Shown: piece after piece, positions 38,901 to 51,224 of the stretch
Numbering within the stretch: position 1 is the first letter of the stretch
Layout of the letters: every line of letters starts with the position of its first letter
Source of the DNA: Lophius americanus
Lineage: Eukaryota > Chordata > Actinopteri > Lophiiformes > Lophiidae
DNA: 64,000 nucleotides
Reading direction: 5' to 3'
NCBI GenBank assembly: GCA_037951165.1
Contig: JBBDHG010000125.1
Location: 1,184,001-1,248,000 of the forward strand
Translations under genes and position numbers: made by a program
Notes under the pieces: generated by a model
The model's input: only the letters and a program-made list of their open reading frames with translations
The model's database searches: none
Told to the model about the DNA's origin: nothing

Positions 38901-41900
38901 AGGAGGTGGAGGGGGGGGGTATGGCTACAAGTCCAATTGGCAGGGTGGCGGTGGAGGCTGGCACGATCGCCAACAAGACCAGGAACACCACTCACACAGC
39001 CCCAGGAGGGGGCGCTCACGCACACCTAAGAAGCGTTCAGGCAGCCGCAGTCGCTCCCGTTACTCTGACCGCTCATCTTCAGGGAAATCTCGCCACTCCG
39101 CACGCTCCAGCTCCTCACGATCCTCTTCACCACGCCATTGTAGCAGCAAGAGCAAGCGTAGTTCCAAGGGTTCTAAGGAAAAGCTAGTAGAAATTGAAGC
39201 AGAGAAGAAAGGTCATGCCCCTGACGGCAGCGCCATCGAAAAGGCATCCGGAGGTAAATGGATCGACTATGATACCAGCCCTAAACAAACCAGCCCAGAT
39301 ACCAAGAAAGATGAGGCTCCCACTGGTGCTGATGGTAAAGGGCCCGGAATTGGAGGTCCTCTATGGAAAACTATCGGCACCGAGTCACCCCCTCCAGAAA
39401 AAAGCCCCCCAGTGTCAGAACAAACAGCCTCCTTCAGTGGCTTCGGGTTCTTTTCCAAGGAAGATGCCAAACCCGAAGATAAGACGGTGATTTCTGCGGC
39501 ATTCAAAAAGTAGGCAATGTTTACATCATTTGAATGAAATAGTTTTTTGTTTCTGATTTTTTTTTCATTGTCCCTTTTTTAATTCTCAGTCTTATCTTTA
39601 AAGCATGCTTAACCTTTTTTAAAACCCTTGGAAGAATACAGGTTAAAAAGAAGAATAAAAGACTGATTATAAGTGCATTAAAGATAAGCTGTTGTAATTT
39701 TTGGCGTACAGAGGAGATTTTATGACCCTGTGGTGGTTATGTGAGTATTACTATCGAAATTGAGTCTTGATCTGTGTTGCTTGCATTAGGAATGGTTATT
39801 GTTTTAGCAAATTATCAACAATGGATATTAAATTCAGTAGCCAGTCTAAGCTAGAGTGTAGTCTAAGTGTGCAGTCTTTGGAGTCCGGTACTCAATGTTA
39901 AGGCCGGAATATGGAGATAAAATGAAACGGTTTTATGGATAAAATCTTACCAACAATCACTGGACAATAAAACATAGTTAGCACAATGAAAATAGGGATG
40001 TTGGATTGTGGTAAAAATGATAATCTTGATTATTAATGACATCAAGGTTATCTATTTTGATTATTAATTGATTTAATCAACTGTCATTTGATGTACAGCT
40101 CCATACACCGCTCTATGGACAGAGGTCATAACAAATTTCTTGACCCCTTGGTGTTTTGGAGACAGCTCAAGTAATGCAAAGTTGCAATAAATGTAATTAA
40201 TAAATAATTGTCAGTCTCTCACCTGAGGCTGAACCTGAAACTTCCATAAGCTATTTTGTGTGTTTCTCTTTAGAATTTGTGTCAGACATGTATACTAGTG
40301 CTCAGTATTGGTAGCAAGTGTCCCACATTGCCCCAAACAAAAATATCCTTTGTCCCACATTTGGTTTGTTGAGCGTTTCACCCTAGGTGAAACGCTCGAC
40401 AGGGCCGCTGTTATTGATGTCTGAGTTGATAATGGATGATTTCTTGGGATTCATGATTCAAAATTTGGCAGTTTATGGTGTGTTTTGTGTTGCAGTTCAG
40501 TGCAATTCTGAAGCCCCCTTCACATATGATTTGTTTTGGGTTAACAGCACTCAACCTAAATCGAAAAAACGTCTGATGGAAATCTTAGCTGATGTCAATC
40601 CGCTCCAAGAGACCAGCTCTTCACCCTTCTACATCTCCAGATATTTAATTTTAATTCAGACCGTTGTAGTGATACTCTAAAAACATCATGTCAGGACAAC
40701 ATCCTGGAAATTTGCATAGGCAGCACAGAGCAAGGAACAGCTGTGTTTGGTCAGGAGGTGGTTTAGGGAGTGTTTGATTTGCTTTGGTGCAGGGCATTCT
40801 ATGGGCAAATCATGCATTTTAAACATCAGTAAAGCTTGATTTTGTTCTTTTAGTTTGGGGAAGCCAAAATCAGGATCAACCTTAAAGTGTGACTATAATG
40901 CTGCCCTTCATGCTTTTTAGGGGCCTTGAAGGTTTGCATTGCGTTATTCTTTTTTAATTTCACTTATTTTTTCACTTATCCACGTATTTGATGTGATTTC
41001 GCTTTCAATTTGCCAACTATAGGAAGGTATGGTTTGTCCATAATTGCCGAACTCCAGGGCCGCACACATTGAGTTTTCACTAGCAAGGGCATCTCTGTCC
41101 TTGAACACAAATTAAGTAGTCCTTAGAATGTGTATCTCACCATGAAGTATTGCCTCTAAAAAAGTCAGTCAAGTACCGAGCATTTCAAGGGCTAAAACTT
41201 AGTTTGGTTGTCTTTTTCAGGTTCTTGGCTGAAAAAAACAAAAAACAGGCTGCTGAGAGGGAGAACGATCGAGAGAAGGAACAGAACACCTTAGACAGAG
41301 AACGGGAGAAAGGAAGCAAGTCTGGTGAGTTTTTCAACATCCTGTCTACATCTTTGAGTGACAACAAGGAAGACAAAACCATGCCTTTCTTTGATGCTGG
41401 AGAAGAGGAGTTCCTCAAGTCCCACGGCCTGAAAGAGAGGGACATAGAGGAGGATGACGAGGTAAAAAACGCCCTCACGGCTAGGGACATTTTTGGGAAG
41501 TGGGGAGATGAGCCAAGCTATTCAATGTCCTACCCGTCTGGTAAAGAGAAAAGCCAGCGAGACCTAGAGGAGGCAGACCCTCTTGATCATATGGAAGAGG
41601 AGATGTACCGTAGCCGCAAGCACAGTTCCAAGAAAGAGGAGAAGGCCAAGAAGAAAGAGAAGAAAGAGAAGGAGAAGTCCAGAAGGAGTCCTTCCCCGCC
41701 TGCATCTTCCAGAGAGAAGGACCGGCCACTGTTTCCTGGAGCGTTTCCTCCTCCTGAGGAGGAACCTGTGCGACACCTGTCCTCATCAAGGGAGGAATTT
41801 GAACACAAAATTGGTTCTATAGATGAAAAGCCCAGGTATTTGAACTAATGTTCCTTCATATAATGTTTTCTGTAATATTAGTATGTTGGCCCAAATTCAA

Positions 41901-44900
41901 GACAAAACACTCTTCTCTATCTAGGAGGGAAGCTTTCTTTTACGATTCCAAACATTTGCATTCTACTACGAGATTCTCATTCTTGAAGCTTTATCCTCCA
42001 CCCTGATGAAAAATGAAGCACATCTATTAATGAATCCATTTCTTTACATTTGCACTACATCCATATCATCTCAGGGCCCATACATAATATTCGAAATGCT
42101 GCTAAACTGCACGGACTGTGGATACACTTTGTTCTTTTGAACATATTTATATACTTTATACATTTATACCTTTTAGTTTTAGTGAATATTTTTACTCTTT
42201 TATACTGTATTTTCTATTTGTGTGAAGGGAACTCCAAAATAAGAATTTCATTGCCTAGTGTGAACTATGTTCCTACTGTGTGTATGACAATAAAAAATCT
42301 TGAATCTTTAATCATGAATTCAAACATTTCAAACATTTCTATAGCTCATCAGTCAGCCACTTTCACTGGTCAGCATCAGAGTAGTTGAACTTCATGTACA
42401 ACTTAATGTTGATAACTGTATGAGTTATTAATTTTTAACAGGGGTGATGACCTGAAACCTAACTTAATACTCACCCTAATCCTATTCCAAGAGTTCTAAC
42501 TGACCGAAAGTCAGGTATTGAGCCCTCAGTGAGGTGTTGGAGACGTACATTCGTTGGCCGCTTTGTTCCTTTATGTACAGATTAAAAATACCCAGGTGGT
42601 AAGAAACATCTTTGTAGGAAAAGGTTTTGATACATCTATTAAAATACACATAGGTTCACATAATAATGCCTTGTATTTGGGCCAGTTGCATATATGCTTT
42701 AAAGCCTTATCGTACATGTCTAATCACAGTTCCTCTCCTTTTCCCTCAGCTCCTCTCTGTCTCGAGATCTTCTCAATAAGAAAGATCCGGAGTTTCGCTC
42801 CATTTTCCAGCACATTCAATCTGCACAGCTCCGTCGCAGCCCCTCTGAGCTATTTGCTCAGCACTTAGTCTCAATCGTGCACTACATCAAAGGTAGAGTT
42901 TGACCAGGTGTGATCCTGTCTCGACATACAACAGGAATTTGGACAGACGAGACCCTCTCGATACTTCTCTCGAATCTCTTTGATTTGTTGGGTTAGCTGA
43001 ATATGGAATAATCTTGTTTGTACTTTACTTGCAGCTCAACACTTCCAGTCGGCTGACATGACATTAAGCGAGAGGTTTGCCATGTACCAAAGAAAAGCTG
43101 CAGAGGCAGAAATGAGGAAGCCAAGGAAGAGTCCAGAAATCCACAGGTACCAAACCATCATTATCATTGAAATAGTAGTTATGAACTCAACTTATCGGTT
43201 GTATATTCTCATCAGAATGAATGTCTTCTGACATTGGAGCTTCTTCCCCTTCTCTTAGGAGAATCGATGTTTCCCCCAGTGCCTTTAAGAGGCGCTCTCA
43301 GCTGTTTGATGATTTGGAGGAGACAAGCTACAAGGTGACCCGCCCTTTTTAAATGTGTCTTATTTGGAGCAAGCAAATTTCAGACGATCGAAAGCAGCAG
43401 TGTTCAGCTTTGTGCTTTTCTTTTAAAGGATGTGTATTTCTAAATCAAAAGAACCCAATTGTGTTTTGTAAGTGCCAAGCAAGCCCCCAAGCCTATGAGA
43501 TATGGTTATTGATTGGGTATATACGAACCCAAGCAAAGGCTAAAAGGAAGTGAATTAAGATCCTGAATCCAAGCCTCTCAAGGGACGCTTATCAGTGCCT
43601 TTACCTTGTAAGTATGTTTCCTAAAAAGAAAAAAAAAATGAAGCCACAAAAAAAACTACAATTGTGTCTATTTTGATAAGCTACATGCATGCTGCTGGTT
43701 TCCACAGCTTTTCCTCTATAGTGAAAAGTCTTGTTATTGAATAAGTCTTTTCAATTACTGTGGATTTGCAACACAGAGTATTTCGTGGAATGTAAAATCT
43801 TCAAATTCAGTTGGAATTATATGAGGGAACTCTGGTTTATATACATTATGCATCTAAATTTCTACTGACGATACTCAGTGTCACCAGACGTTTTGAATCT
43901 GTCGGGAAATGTGTGCTTGATTCAAAAATGTCCCAAGCCTGTGTTACTGAGAGCTGCTCCTGTGGCTAACAAATGTCTCTTCTTCAGGATCCCAGTCAAA
44001 GGTTCAAAGGAGACGTGATGGACCTACGCCTGGATATTGAAAGGCGTAAGAGGTTTGCTGGGAAGGAGCGCGACTACAAGCGGGAAGGGGCCAGGAGCCC
44101 TGGAGGCTCCCGTGGACCAAGCAGAGAGAGGTCCTCTGAGAAATCTGGGAAACACCACAAAAAATCCAAGTAGGTTCAGCCAATACAGATGAACTTACTT
44201 GATTTTTCACTTGAACATTTGATTTTCAAGTGAAAAACGTTGAACTATTTTCAGCTTTACTTCTATATATGATCTAAAGACTACGTCGAAGATAGTTGGC
44301 TTATCTAATTATACTATATATTATAGTGTTCCCCTTTCAATGCTAGAAAAGATTAGTTAGCTTTTATTAATTCAACATTTATATCTGAATTCTCTTCTTC
44401 CCCTTATTGTAGCGACCCCTCACCAAAATATGTAAACACTGGTACAGTTACTTGCTGTATGAGAAATAGATTAATTACAAATGAATTTCATTTATTTCTG
44501 GTGATCGACAGAAGAGGAAAGTCAGTTGTATCAAGACAGAATACATCTGTGTGACTGAAGGGAGGCAGGTGGAACTGTGAGAATGCAAGAAGTACAGGTG
44601 GAGAAAGTTTAAGTAGTTGGTGTCTACTGTTGAGAGTAATGGATCGTGTGGAATAGAGGTGAAGAAGCGAGTGCGTGCAGGGTGGAGTGGGTGGTGAAGA
44701 GTGTCAGGAGTTATATGTGGCAGAAAAGTTTCAGCAGGAGGGAAAGGAAAGGTTTCCAAGATGGTAGTGAGAGTAATCCTGCTGTATGGTTTAGAGGCGG
44801 TGCATCTGATCAAAAGACAGGTGGCAGAGCTGGAGGTGGCATAGTTGAAGATGTTAAGATTTTCTTTGGGGTTGAGGAGATGGACAAATGGACAGGATTA

Positions 44901-47900
44901 GAAACTAACACATCAAAAGGACAGCCCAGGTTAGACAACTTTGAGACAAAGTAGGAGAGGGCAGACTGAAATGGTTTTGACACAAGAAAGGGAGAGATAG
45001 TGGATCTATTGGTAGAAAGTTGCTACACATGCCAGGCAGGAGAAAAAGGGGAAGACCAAAGAGGAGGTTTATGGATGTGGTTGAAGAGGACATGTACATC
45101 CTTCTGTCCTTCAATATTAAAGTGTTTGTACCGTACTTAATGATTGGTCAAAAAAGAAAAATTTAGCTGAGAGCCAGGGTTTCCTCCCGAGCCATAATAT
45201 TGCAGGTCAGCTCTGTCACTGACCTTAAGTAATGCTTCACCTGAAATACCCGTAGCTCAGCACAGCATGACACAACTAGAGCTGTGAATTATTGGGGTAA
45301 GTAGTAGACTCTGTAGTTAAAGGATATGCTTCTGACTATTTGTGTGAGTGATTCCAAAATGTACCTGTCTGAAATATTACTTCCTTAGTTCTTCTACTGT
45401 TATTTCTGAATAGCTGACCTTTCCGGTGCAGTAAGGATAAATGCACGCTAGAGATGTTAACCTAGCTTGTATGTGTTGTGGTGAACACAGAAAAAATTAA
45501 ACGTGTGATGAAACAGGCATATTTAAAGAGTGGGACAGTTTTTTTCCAAAGATTTTTATGACGAGATTTTTATGAAAGGAATTCCTGCACCCTCACTATC
45601 TTAAAAAAATAATATTTATTACATGGTTTTGGTAGTAGACAATCAGTCAAATTATTTTAGAAAATTGGATGCCATCTTAAATAAGCAGTGGCTCATTATT
45701 GTTTATTGCTATGTAGAAAGAAGACGGGTAAATCAGCATATGTAAGCATAATCATATACAACAACAGCAATAGTAAGAAATAAATTAAATTTATAGCCAA
45801 ACTACATTCCCCAATATCTCATTTAACGATCGAGTGTCAAACAAAAAGCTTTGATACTTATTCCTGTTTTATGCGTCTGGCAGAAAATAAATGTACGAAG
45901 CATTTGTGTTAGGGGTCTAAGATTTTACCGAGGTGGAGGTGAAATATGATTCATGTCTCCTGTGACCATTGTAGCCTCTGTGCTCGTTCAAACTGTTGTA
46001 ACACCTTTACAGCTGTGAAAGTAAATTTCATGACACACACCTCTAACCTTTTTTATCTGTGCTCACAGGAAGGGTAAAAAGAAGCGTGATCGCTCTCCAT
46101 CCTCGTCCTCCTCTTCATCCTCTCCATCCCCTTATCCTCCACCTTTCAGAGGTAAAGAGTTCATGGGAGAGGGGGCCGAGCCTTCTGAGGAGGGCTTCAG
46201 TCACACACGTTATCCTCCTCGGGATTACAGCGGGCCTTCAGACAGAGGCCCCAGAGATTACGAGGGCCACAACACGGAGAGAGGCCGAGGTCGTGGATTT
46301 GTAAGTTCCTGTTTGCCCCTTTTCTTCATCTCTACTGCTGTATTTGTTTTGTTTTTTTAATTTTCCCCCTGAGATACTGACATCTCATCTTGCAATTCTC
46401 TGTCCTAACGGCACCACAGTAGACTACGCTTCTCTCCTCTGTTCCTTCCTCCTAATGCTAAGGAACTTAATTTGGATGATGATGGTGATGATGATGATAA
46501 TGATGATGACACTATCATACATATTCCATGCACTACCTGATTTTTATTAAGGTAATGTAGCGCAAATCAGTGGAACTTCATCACTAAGCAAATGTCTGAT
46601 TTCCATCAGTGTGGCTTTATTTGTCTGTCCTATCCTTCTCACCATCCCGAGTCGAGTAATTTTTCTTAAAAATCAATTTGACCGACTTGGACAAAGGTTT
46701 ATCAAATATTCCTCCACTGTATTTTGACAAATATGTTTTGATTGTTTAAACCCATATGTTGTTTTGATGTCAGTTTCCTAGAGTGAGAGGAAGAGGTTGG
46801 AACAGGGGAAATTATCCAGGAAACAACAGCAATGGAAACCCTGCCAATATGAATCCTCCGGTGCGCCCACCAGAGGAGGAGTGGGACCCTGAGTACACAC
46901 CCAAGAGCAGGAAGTACTACCTGGTGAGTCTGGAGCTACTTGTTCATTAAGAGCCCTTTTTCACAGTGCAATAGACGGAACAAGAAAGCACTCTTAGACC
47001 GCATATCTCTGCCAACGCCATCTCCATTCGTGGGTTGTGATGTCATTGCACCCAGGGCAGGGTCTATGGTGACACGCCATGGTAACATTGCTTTCCGATC
47101 TGAGTCCGAGCAACTACTTCTTTACCCTGCAGACTGTTTCCTCAAATCTTGCAGCAGGACATTTTCCTCAGAAGTTTATGGGTTATCAACAGAAATGTGA
47201 TTTTGGTGTAATGACTGGATGGTTTTCATCTAGAGATAACTTTCAAACTTTCACTGACCACTGGTTCTGAACCTACATTATCTCAGCTATGTGATAATGT
47301 TATGCTTCTACCCCTTTCTGTTAACACACTGTCACCTAGTACATATGCCAAAGAACCGAATTAGGGCCACAATCTCAGAATTCTGAGAATAAAGTCAGAA
47401 TTTTAAAAAATCATGTAAGCCCTAGTCCACATCCCTTACTGATGAACCATTGAAAAACAACTGCAAAAAGACCAAATCTGTTGGATTTATGAACAAATAG
47501 ACACAGATTGTACAAAGATGACCAAAATAAGACTTAATCACCACCATTAAAAATCCTGATCTTAGAGGCTCTAGAAGCCCCTTCCTTCTGATGCATGAAC
47601 AGGAGCTTTTAAGCATTGCTTTCATGATAGGTTAGCCTCAAAGAATCGAGCAAAGCCAGGAAGGAATATAATAGTTGGCCATTTTCTTTCAAGTAACTGA
47701 CAATATTCCTTACATCCAGTGTACATTTTGCTTGTATGGGCAGGAAATGGGTATTAAATGTCACTTATCGTTAAAAGGTCTTAAAAACAACTTGGTTAAA
47801 CCTGCATAAAGCCTCTTTATAGAACCCTAAAGGTTCAAATCCATAAGACAATATTATGAATTTATGACTTAATTCTCATAATATTAAGCCTTTAGTCCAT

Positions 47901-48406
47901 TAAACTTCTGCTTTTTTTCTCATAAAATTTCATTTTTACCTTTTGATGTTTTATTTTTCAATGAGGACCTAATAGTGTCATATAAACACATGTAGGTGAA
48001 TCATTTTCATAAGAGAATTTTCATAAGAGTTAAGTAATCTTGACTTAAAATCTGCTCCTTCCAGTACATCACAAACTTTAAGACTTCATTTTTATTTATG
48101 GTTTGCCGTCGGTTCATAGCTGAGTTTTGCAATGATTGTGTTTTGTAAAGGATGTAATAGTTCCAATTCCCTCTCCAGCATGATGATCGCGATGGCGAGA
48201 AAACCTGGTTAGACAACCGCGGAAGAGGACGGGGCTCCTTCCCAGCTCGCCGCGGGCGTTTCGTCTACCGCAAGGGAGGCAGCAGCCCCAAGTGGACCCA
48301 CGACATGTTCCAGGGAGGAGAAGTGGAGGTTCTGGGAGATGAAACCATAGAAGTGGAGCGTAAAGAAACGAAGAATGCTGGAGACGCATCCGCCATTAAG
48401 CAGTAG
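35875..48406 (+). CDS. thrap3: thyroid hormone receptor-associated protein 3 (THRAP3)
   Basis: A complete coding sequence of ten exons: 35875-35996, 38721-39509, 41221-41835, 42750-42892, 43035-43146, 43259-43334, 43988-44169, 46069-46300, 46774-46923 and 48179-48406. They total 2649 bases, 882 residues (human about 955). THRAP3 is a nuclear-speckle SR-like protein of the BCLAF1/THRAP3 family, involved in transcription co-activation, splicing, mRNA decay and the DNA damage response. Order of features: N-terminal RS repeats (about 11-36); RG/Tyr-rich RGYRRPYHYRGRNRGYY; a glycine run (~90-98); a second RS domain (~140-185); a Lys/Glu-rich low-complexity middle; the conserved FRSIFQHIQSAQ and SPSELFAQH (~525-545); SPEIHRRIDVSPSAFKRR; DLRLDIERRKR; EEEWDPEYTPKSRKYYL; and a C-terminal RGRGSFP region. 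BCLAF1 shares much of this, but length, synteny and DLRLDIERRK favour THRAP3. The a or b paralogue is unresolved. Confidence 0.95.
38721..39509 (+). CDS. thrap3: thrap3 exon: RG/Gly-rich and second RS domain
   Basis: The acceptor is ctgtcgtgcag and the donor gtaggc. It encodes RGYRRPYHYRGRNRGYYQRG, a glycine run that includes a G9 homopolymer at 38911-38919, an RS-rich block, then GKWIDYDTSPKQT and FGFFSKEDAKPEDKTVISAA. The frame would hit TAG straight after the donor, so the exon end is set by the splice and by continuity into FLAEKNKKQ. Confidence 0.92.
41221..41835 (+). CDS. thrap3: thrap3 exon: Lys/Glu-rich middle region
   Basis: The acceptor is tctttttcag and the donor gtattt. It begins FLAEKNKKQAAERENDREKE, continuing ...AAFKK from the previous exon, and includes EEEFLKSHGLKERDIEEDDE and a lysine-rich KKEEKAKKKEKKEKEKSRR. 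An internal gtgagt at 41323 could act as a cryptic donor, but the frame stays open past it and the downstream sequence is family-like. Confidence 0.88.
42175..42305 (+). repeat. LINE 3'-end-like repeat in thrap3 intron 3
   Basis: The phrases aaaataagaatttcattgcc and tgtgtatgacaataaaaaat cttgaatc resemble the common fish LINE 3' end (aatttcattgt, then tgacaataaa and cttgaatc). Assigned by motif only. Confidence 0.45.
42750..42892 (+). CDS. thrap3: thrap3 exon: FRSIFQHIQSAQ core
   Basis: The acceptor is ttttccctcag and the donor gtagag. It encodes SSLSRDLLNKKDPEFRSIFQ, HIQSAQLRRSPSELFAQHLV and SIVHYIK. This is the most conserved part of the BCLAF1/THRAP3 family. Confidence 0.95.
43035..43146 (+). 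CDS. thrap3: thrap3 exon: MTLSERF and SPEIH
   Basis: The acceptor is tttacttgcag and the donor gtacca. It encodes AQHFQSADMTLSERFAMYQR and ends RKSPEIH, matching the conserved MTLHERF and SPEIHRR of THRAP3. Confidence 0.94.
43259..43334 (+). CDS. thrap3: thrap3 exon: RRIDVSPSAFKRR
   Basis: A 76-base exon between acceptor ccttctcttag and donor gtgacc. It encodes RRIDVSPSAFKRRSQLFDDL and EETSYK, matching RRIDISPSTFRKH in human THRAP3. It ends in phase 0. Confidence 0.93.
43988..44169 (+). CDS. thrap3: thrap3 exon: DLRLDIERRKR
   Basis: The acceptor is ctcttcttcag and the donor gtaggt. It encodes DPSQRFKGDVMDLRLDIERR, KRFAGKERDYKREGARSPGG and a basic tail, HHKKSK. It ends after two bases of a lysine codon; retention of the intron would give AAG TAG at once. 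Confidence 0.94.
44500..45115 (+). mobile_element. RTE/L2-like LINE reverse transcriptase C-terminal fragment
   Basis: Across shifted frames the + strand reads STVESNGSCGIEVKKRVRAG, VSGVICGRK, LLYGLEAVHLIKRQVAELEV, LKMLRFSLG, and GRRKRGRPKRRFMDVVEEDM. These are the thumb and C-terminal tail motifs of a fish non-LTR retrotransposon of the same kind as 28430-29400. Stops and frameshifts make it inactive. It lies in thrap3 intron 7 in the sense direction. Confidence 0.85.
46069..46300 (+). CDS. thrap3: thrap3 exon: Ser-rich and RDYSGPSDRGPRDYEG
   Basis: The acceptor is ctgtgctcacag and the donor gtaagt. It encodes KGKKKRDRSPSSSS, a Pro/Tyr stretch PSPYPPPFRGKEF, and RYPPRDYSGPSDRGPRDYEG, ending RGRGRGF. 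Confidence 0.93.
46474..46510. repeat. imperfect GAT trinucleotide repeat
   Basis: About twelve GAT units with two interruptions, in the thrap3 intron between exons 46069-46300 and 46774-46923. Confidence 0.85.
46774..46923 (+). CDS. thrap3: thrap3 exon: RGRGWNRGNY and EEEWDPEYTPKS
   Basis: The acceptor is gttttgatgtcag and the donor gtgagt; exactly 50 codons in phase 0. It encodes FPRVRGRGWNRGNYPGNNSN and EEEWDPEYTPKSRKYYL, a near-invariant family signature. Confidence 0.95.
48179..48406 (+). CDS. thrap3: thrap3 terminal coding exon
   Basis: The acceptor is ccctctccag. It encodes HDDRDGEKTWLDNRGRGRGS, then RRGRFVYRKGGSSPKWTHDM and an acidic tail, ending AIKQ and TAG at 48404-48406. SPKWTHD and the RGRG stretch match both THRAP3 and BCLAF1 C-termini. 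Confidence 0.95.
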   Translation, partial: HDDRDGEKTWLDNRGRGRGSFPARRGRFVYRKGGSSPKWTHDMFQGGEVEVLGDETIEVERKETKNAGDASAIKQ

Positions 48407-49145
48407 ACCACTCGTTTCATCAGGTCATAAGATGATCTTGATCAGTGATTTCCCCTCCATATTGTTTGTTTAATGGTTGAAAATGTTGAATGATTTTGAG
48501 CCTGTGATGAAAGAATGCAGCTGGAAGAAGAGTCGCTCGGTTGCTCTTGTATATGAGGTTTCAGGTTCATCTCTGTGTATTTTTTATGTAACGATTTTGT
48601 TCAGTCTACTTAATTGCATCTTTTTAAGGGAGAAACTACTGAGGCCACAAACATTAATATTCTCTGACAGCATGAAAACAGAACAGCAAGAAAAGCATTT
48701 GTGCCTTAGGAAATGATGATACAGCTTGAAGGTAGATGAGAGGTGAGGCGGTTTTACCTGGTCGTCTGTATCACATGGAAGGTGTCAGATGGTTTCCATT
48801 TTATTAAGTTTTCTATCTAATTCTGGGGATATGACAAATCTTAAACATTATTGCATGAAATGTTTGACTCGTACCTCACCCCATGGGACCAACCAGAGCC
48901 CCTAATTGTCAAACTGTCACTTCCTTTATCAGTTGGCCTGTACTTCTCGTGAGGAAGTGAAGACATTTTTAGGTTTGTGTGATACAGTAATCTCAGTGAT
49001 TCTTGGTGTTTTCACTTAAATATCAGTCTAAATTTTAATGATCATCAGAAACCCCTCCTTTAGTTTTTGACACACACTTCCTGCGTCATATCAAAATAAT
49101 TGTGTGCGTTTCTCTACTTTTTTAATAAAACATTGATGGTTATTA
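48407..49145 (+). other. thrap3 3'UTR with AATAAA at 49124-49129
   Basis: The untranslated region follows TAG at 48404-48406. The first clear AATAAA is at 49124-49129, so cleavage near 49145 is inferred. More hexamers (for example about 49156 and 49892) could give longer transcripts. Confidence 0.6.
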
Positions 49146-50479
49146 CTAAAAGTTAATAAATGCATAGACTCATACGACGTAAATTATTCATAAATTCACA
49201 TATGCAAGACAGAAATTAAAACCTGGTCATGGTTGTAAACAGGTATAGTTAACAACCTGAGATTGGATGGGATTAGTAGAGGCACACTTGCAGAACTGGA
49301 TTTTTGAATGTCTCTGAGCTGTAACATCCAGCATCTGACATACTGCATGGACTCAAGAACTGTAGGACTAATTTCTTTTCGTTTAGGTGATTGTTTTTTT
49401 TTACTATGAGAATACAGTTTTTATTTTCAGTAGTTTTTTTTTCTTACATTTGGGGTGTTTCTGTCCATTTTTTTGAGAGCCACAAATGATCGTAGAAAAG
49501 TTAGATAGCTCCCATACATCATTTATGCTAATGATAACAGTAGTCGTCGCAAAGAAATCCAACCGTTTTGTTTTCTGATTTTATTAAAAGACAATGGGTA
49601 TGAAATTCTTGTCGTGGTTACTTTATTCTGGGCTGCACATTTTGTTTCATTACTGCTGTCATTGTTGAGTCATCCTAGATTTTTCAGTGTTTTGTCTATA
49701 AAATTGTGAAAATTAAAACACAATACAAGTCCAGTGTTATATATGTGAATATCTGTTTTATCGGACCGTTATTCAGATGGACTGAAGTACTCTAGGTCAG
49801 TTTACACCGTTGTTCTCCAAGTACCCCACTATCAACACAGAGTAGTTTTGGCAGGTTCATTTTTAGAATTAAAATAACACTGAAAAAAGAGAATAAAGCT
49901 GGATATGAAGTAAGACTTGACTTAAATTGGCGTTGAGAAATCAAAAAAATACATCTGGCCCAAATCATCTTACATTTCTGTACATTTGAAATGGAGTTAC
50001 TGAATATAAAATATCTTTTGGGGCTTGAAGTTGTATTATTTTAAATTGAATTTATTATTATGACATTTTTGAGGAGTCATGCATGACTTATATTTGTCTA
50101 AAATAAATCTCATGTACATATGCAGCGCCCCAAAGTACCTCTAGGCCCACCTCCAGGGTGAAACACTCAAATGTGGGATCCCACACAAATAATATGAAGA
50201 TTATTAACTGGTTTCACAAATAAAGTTAACAACTCTAAAAGTTATTCTGTTACAAAGACTTGTTCTCTCCTGTTAAATCCTGGGGACTGTCTTGATCATT
50301 TTTCATCCCAACGAAAGATGGGGGACAGTTATTAATTCTCAAATCAACACCTTTGGGCATTCTTGAGTCCCCAATTCACCTATAATAAAGTCCATTTAGA
50401 AGGTACTGTGTTTTTTGAGTGTCTGATGAAGCCAGAGTAACAAACCAAAAAAAGCTCTGACCATCTGAACACATCCTTA

Positions 50480-51224
50480 TAGTGAATATAGAAGTTCTAC
50501 GCATCCCTGTTAAAATGCCAGATTGAATAATGTACCTTCCCACCATAATATAATCTACAACTTGTACAATTCAACTGATAATATATAAAACCAAAAAATA
50601 AAGTAAAATAATAATGTTGCATTATTGTGGCTGTGTTCAGAATTAAACAATCACATTCAAACCCATGTTGAACAGTATTCAGTGCACACCTGCCACCAAT
50701 TAAAGCCCTCCTAAATAACCAAAATTTAAGTTTGGCTGTTATAGTAGGATTTTGCAAATTTCGTTGCATCTCACAGCAAAAGCCATGGACTGCAAAGATC
50801 ATACAAAGCATCAAAGGGATTTTATTAATGAAGGGTATGAGTCAGGAGAACGTTACTAAAGAATTTCCAAGGTATTAGGTAGACCACGGAACACAGACAA
50901 TCATTAACCAGAGATAACCCGACACAAGAGTGACATTATCAAGAGTTCTTCCAAAACTGTTGAATAGACAAGAAGAAAACTGGTCTTGAACAACTCAAGG
51001 GATATATCCAAATAATTCAAAAAAGGCTGAGTGCTGCATTAAAATGAAAAGGTGCTTTAACAAAGTATGCAACCAGGTTTTTGTATTTAGTTTATTACCC
51101 GTAATAGATTTCAGTTTGTTTTTCAGCTAATTTGCACAGGTTATAAGTCAAAAAGATTAAAAACAAGGCTTCAAAAAGTTGTAACCTGACATTTTAACAA
51201 GCATGTGGACGTTTATATCTACTG
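50480..51224. mobile_element. internally deleted Tc1-like element with both ends
   Basis: The left end tagtgaatatagaag, then ccctgttaaaatgccag, and the right end cattttaacaagcatgtgg, then gtttatatctactg, are imperfect inverted repeats of Tc1 type. They are flanked by TA (50478-50479 and 51225-51226). Between them are transposase traces, gggtatgagtcaggagaacg and tttccaaggtattaggtaga (GYESGERY, ISKVLGRPRNT), and the common 3' phrase aaaaaggctgagtgctgca. At 745 bases it is about half of a full element and cannot encode a working transposase. Confidence 0.82.

Noticed and set aside
38612..39187. 191-codon + strand open frame overlapping thrap3 exon 2
   Set aside because: It is the shifted frame of the Arg/Ser/Gly-rich exon. 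Low codon diversity keeps it open, and the true frame is fixed by splice phase and family motifs.
39511..39513. TAG as the end of a short thrap3 protein
   Set aside because: The frame continues perfectly through the donor at 39510 into FLAEKNKKQ, and all later exons match THRAP3, so TAG is intronic.
41587..41808. Minus strand frames opposite the thrap3 Lys/Glu-rich exon
   Set aside because: They are antisense shadows of repeated AAG/GAG codons, with leucine/phenylalanine-rich low-complexity products.
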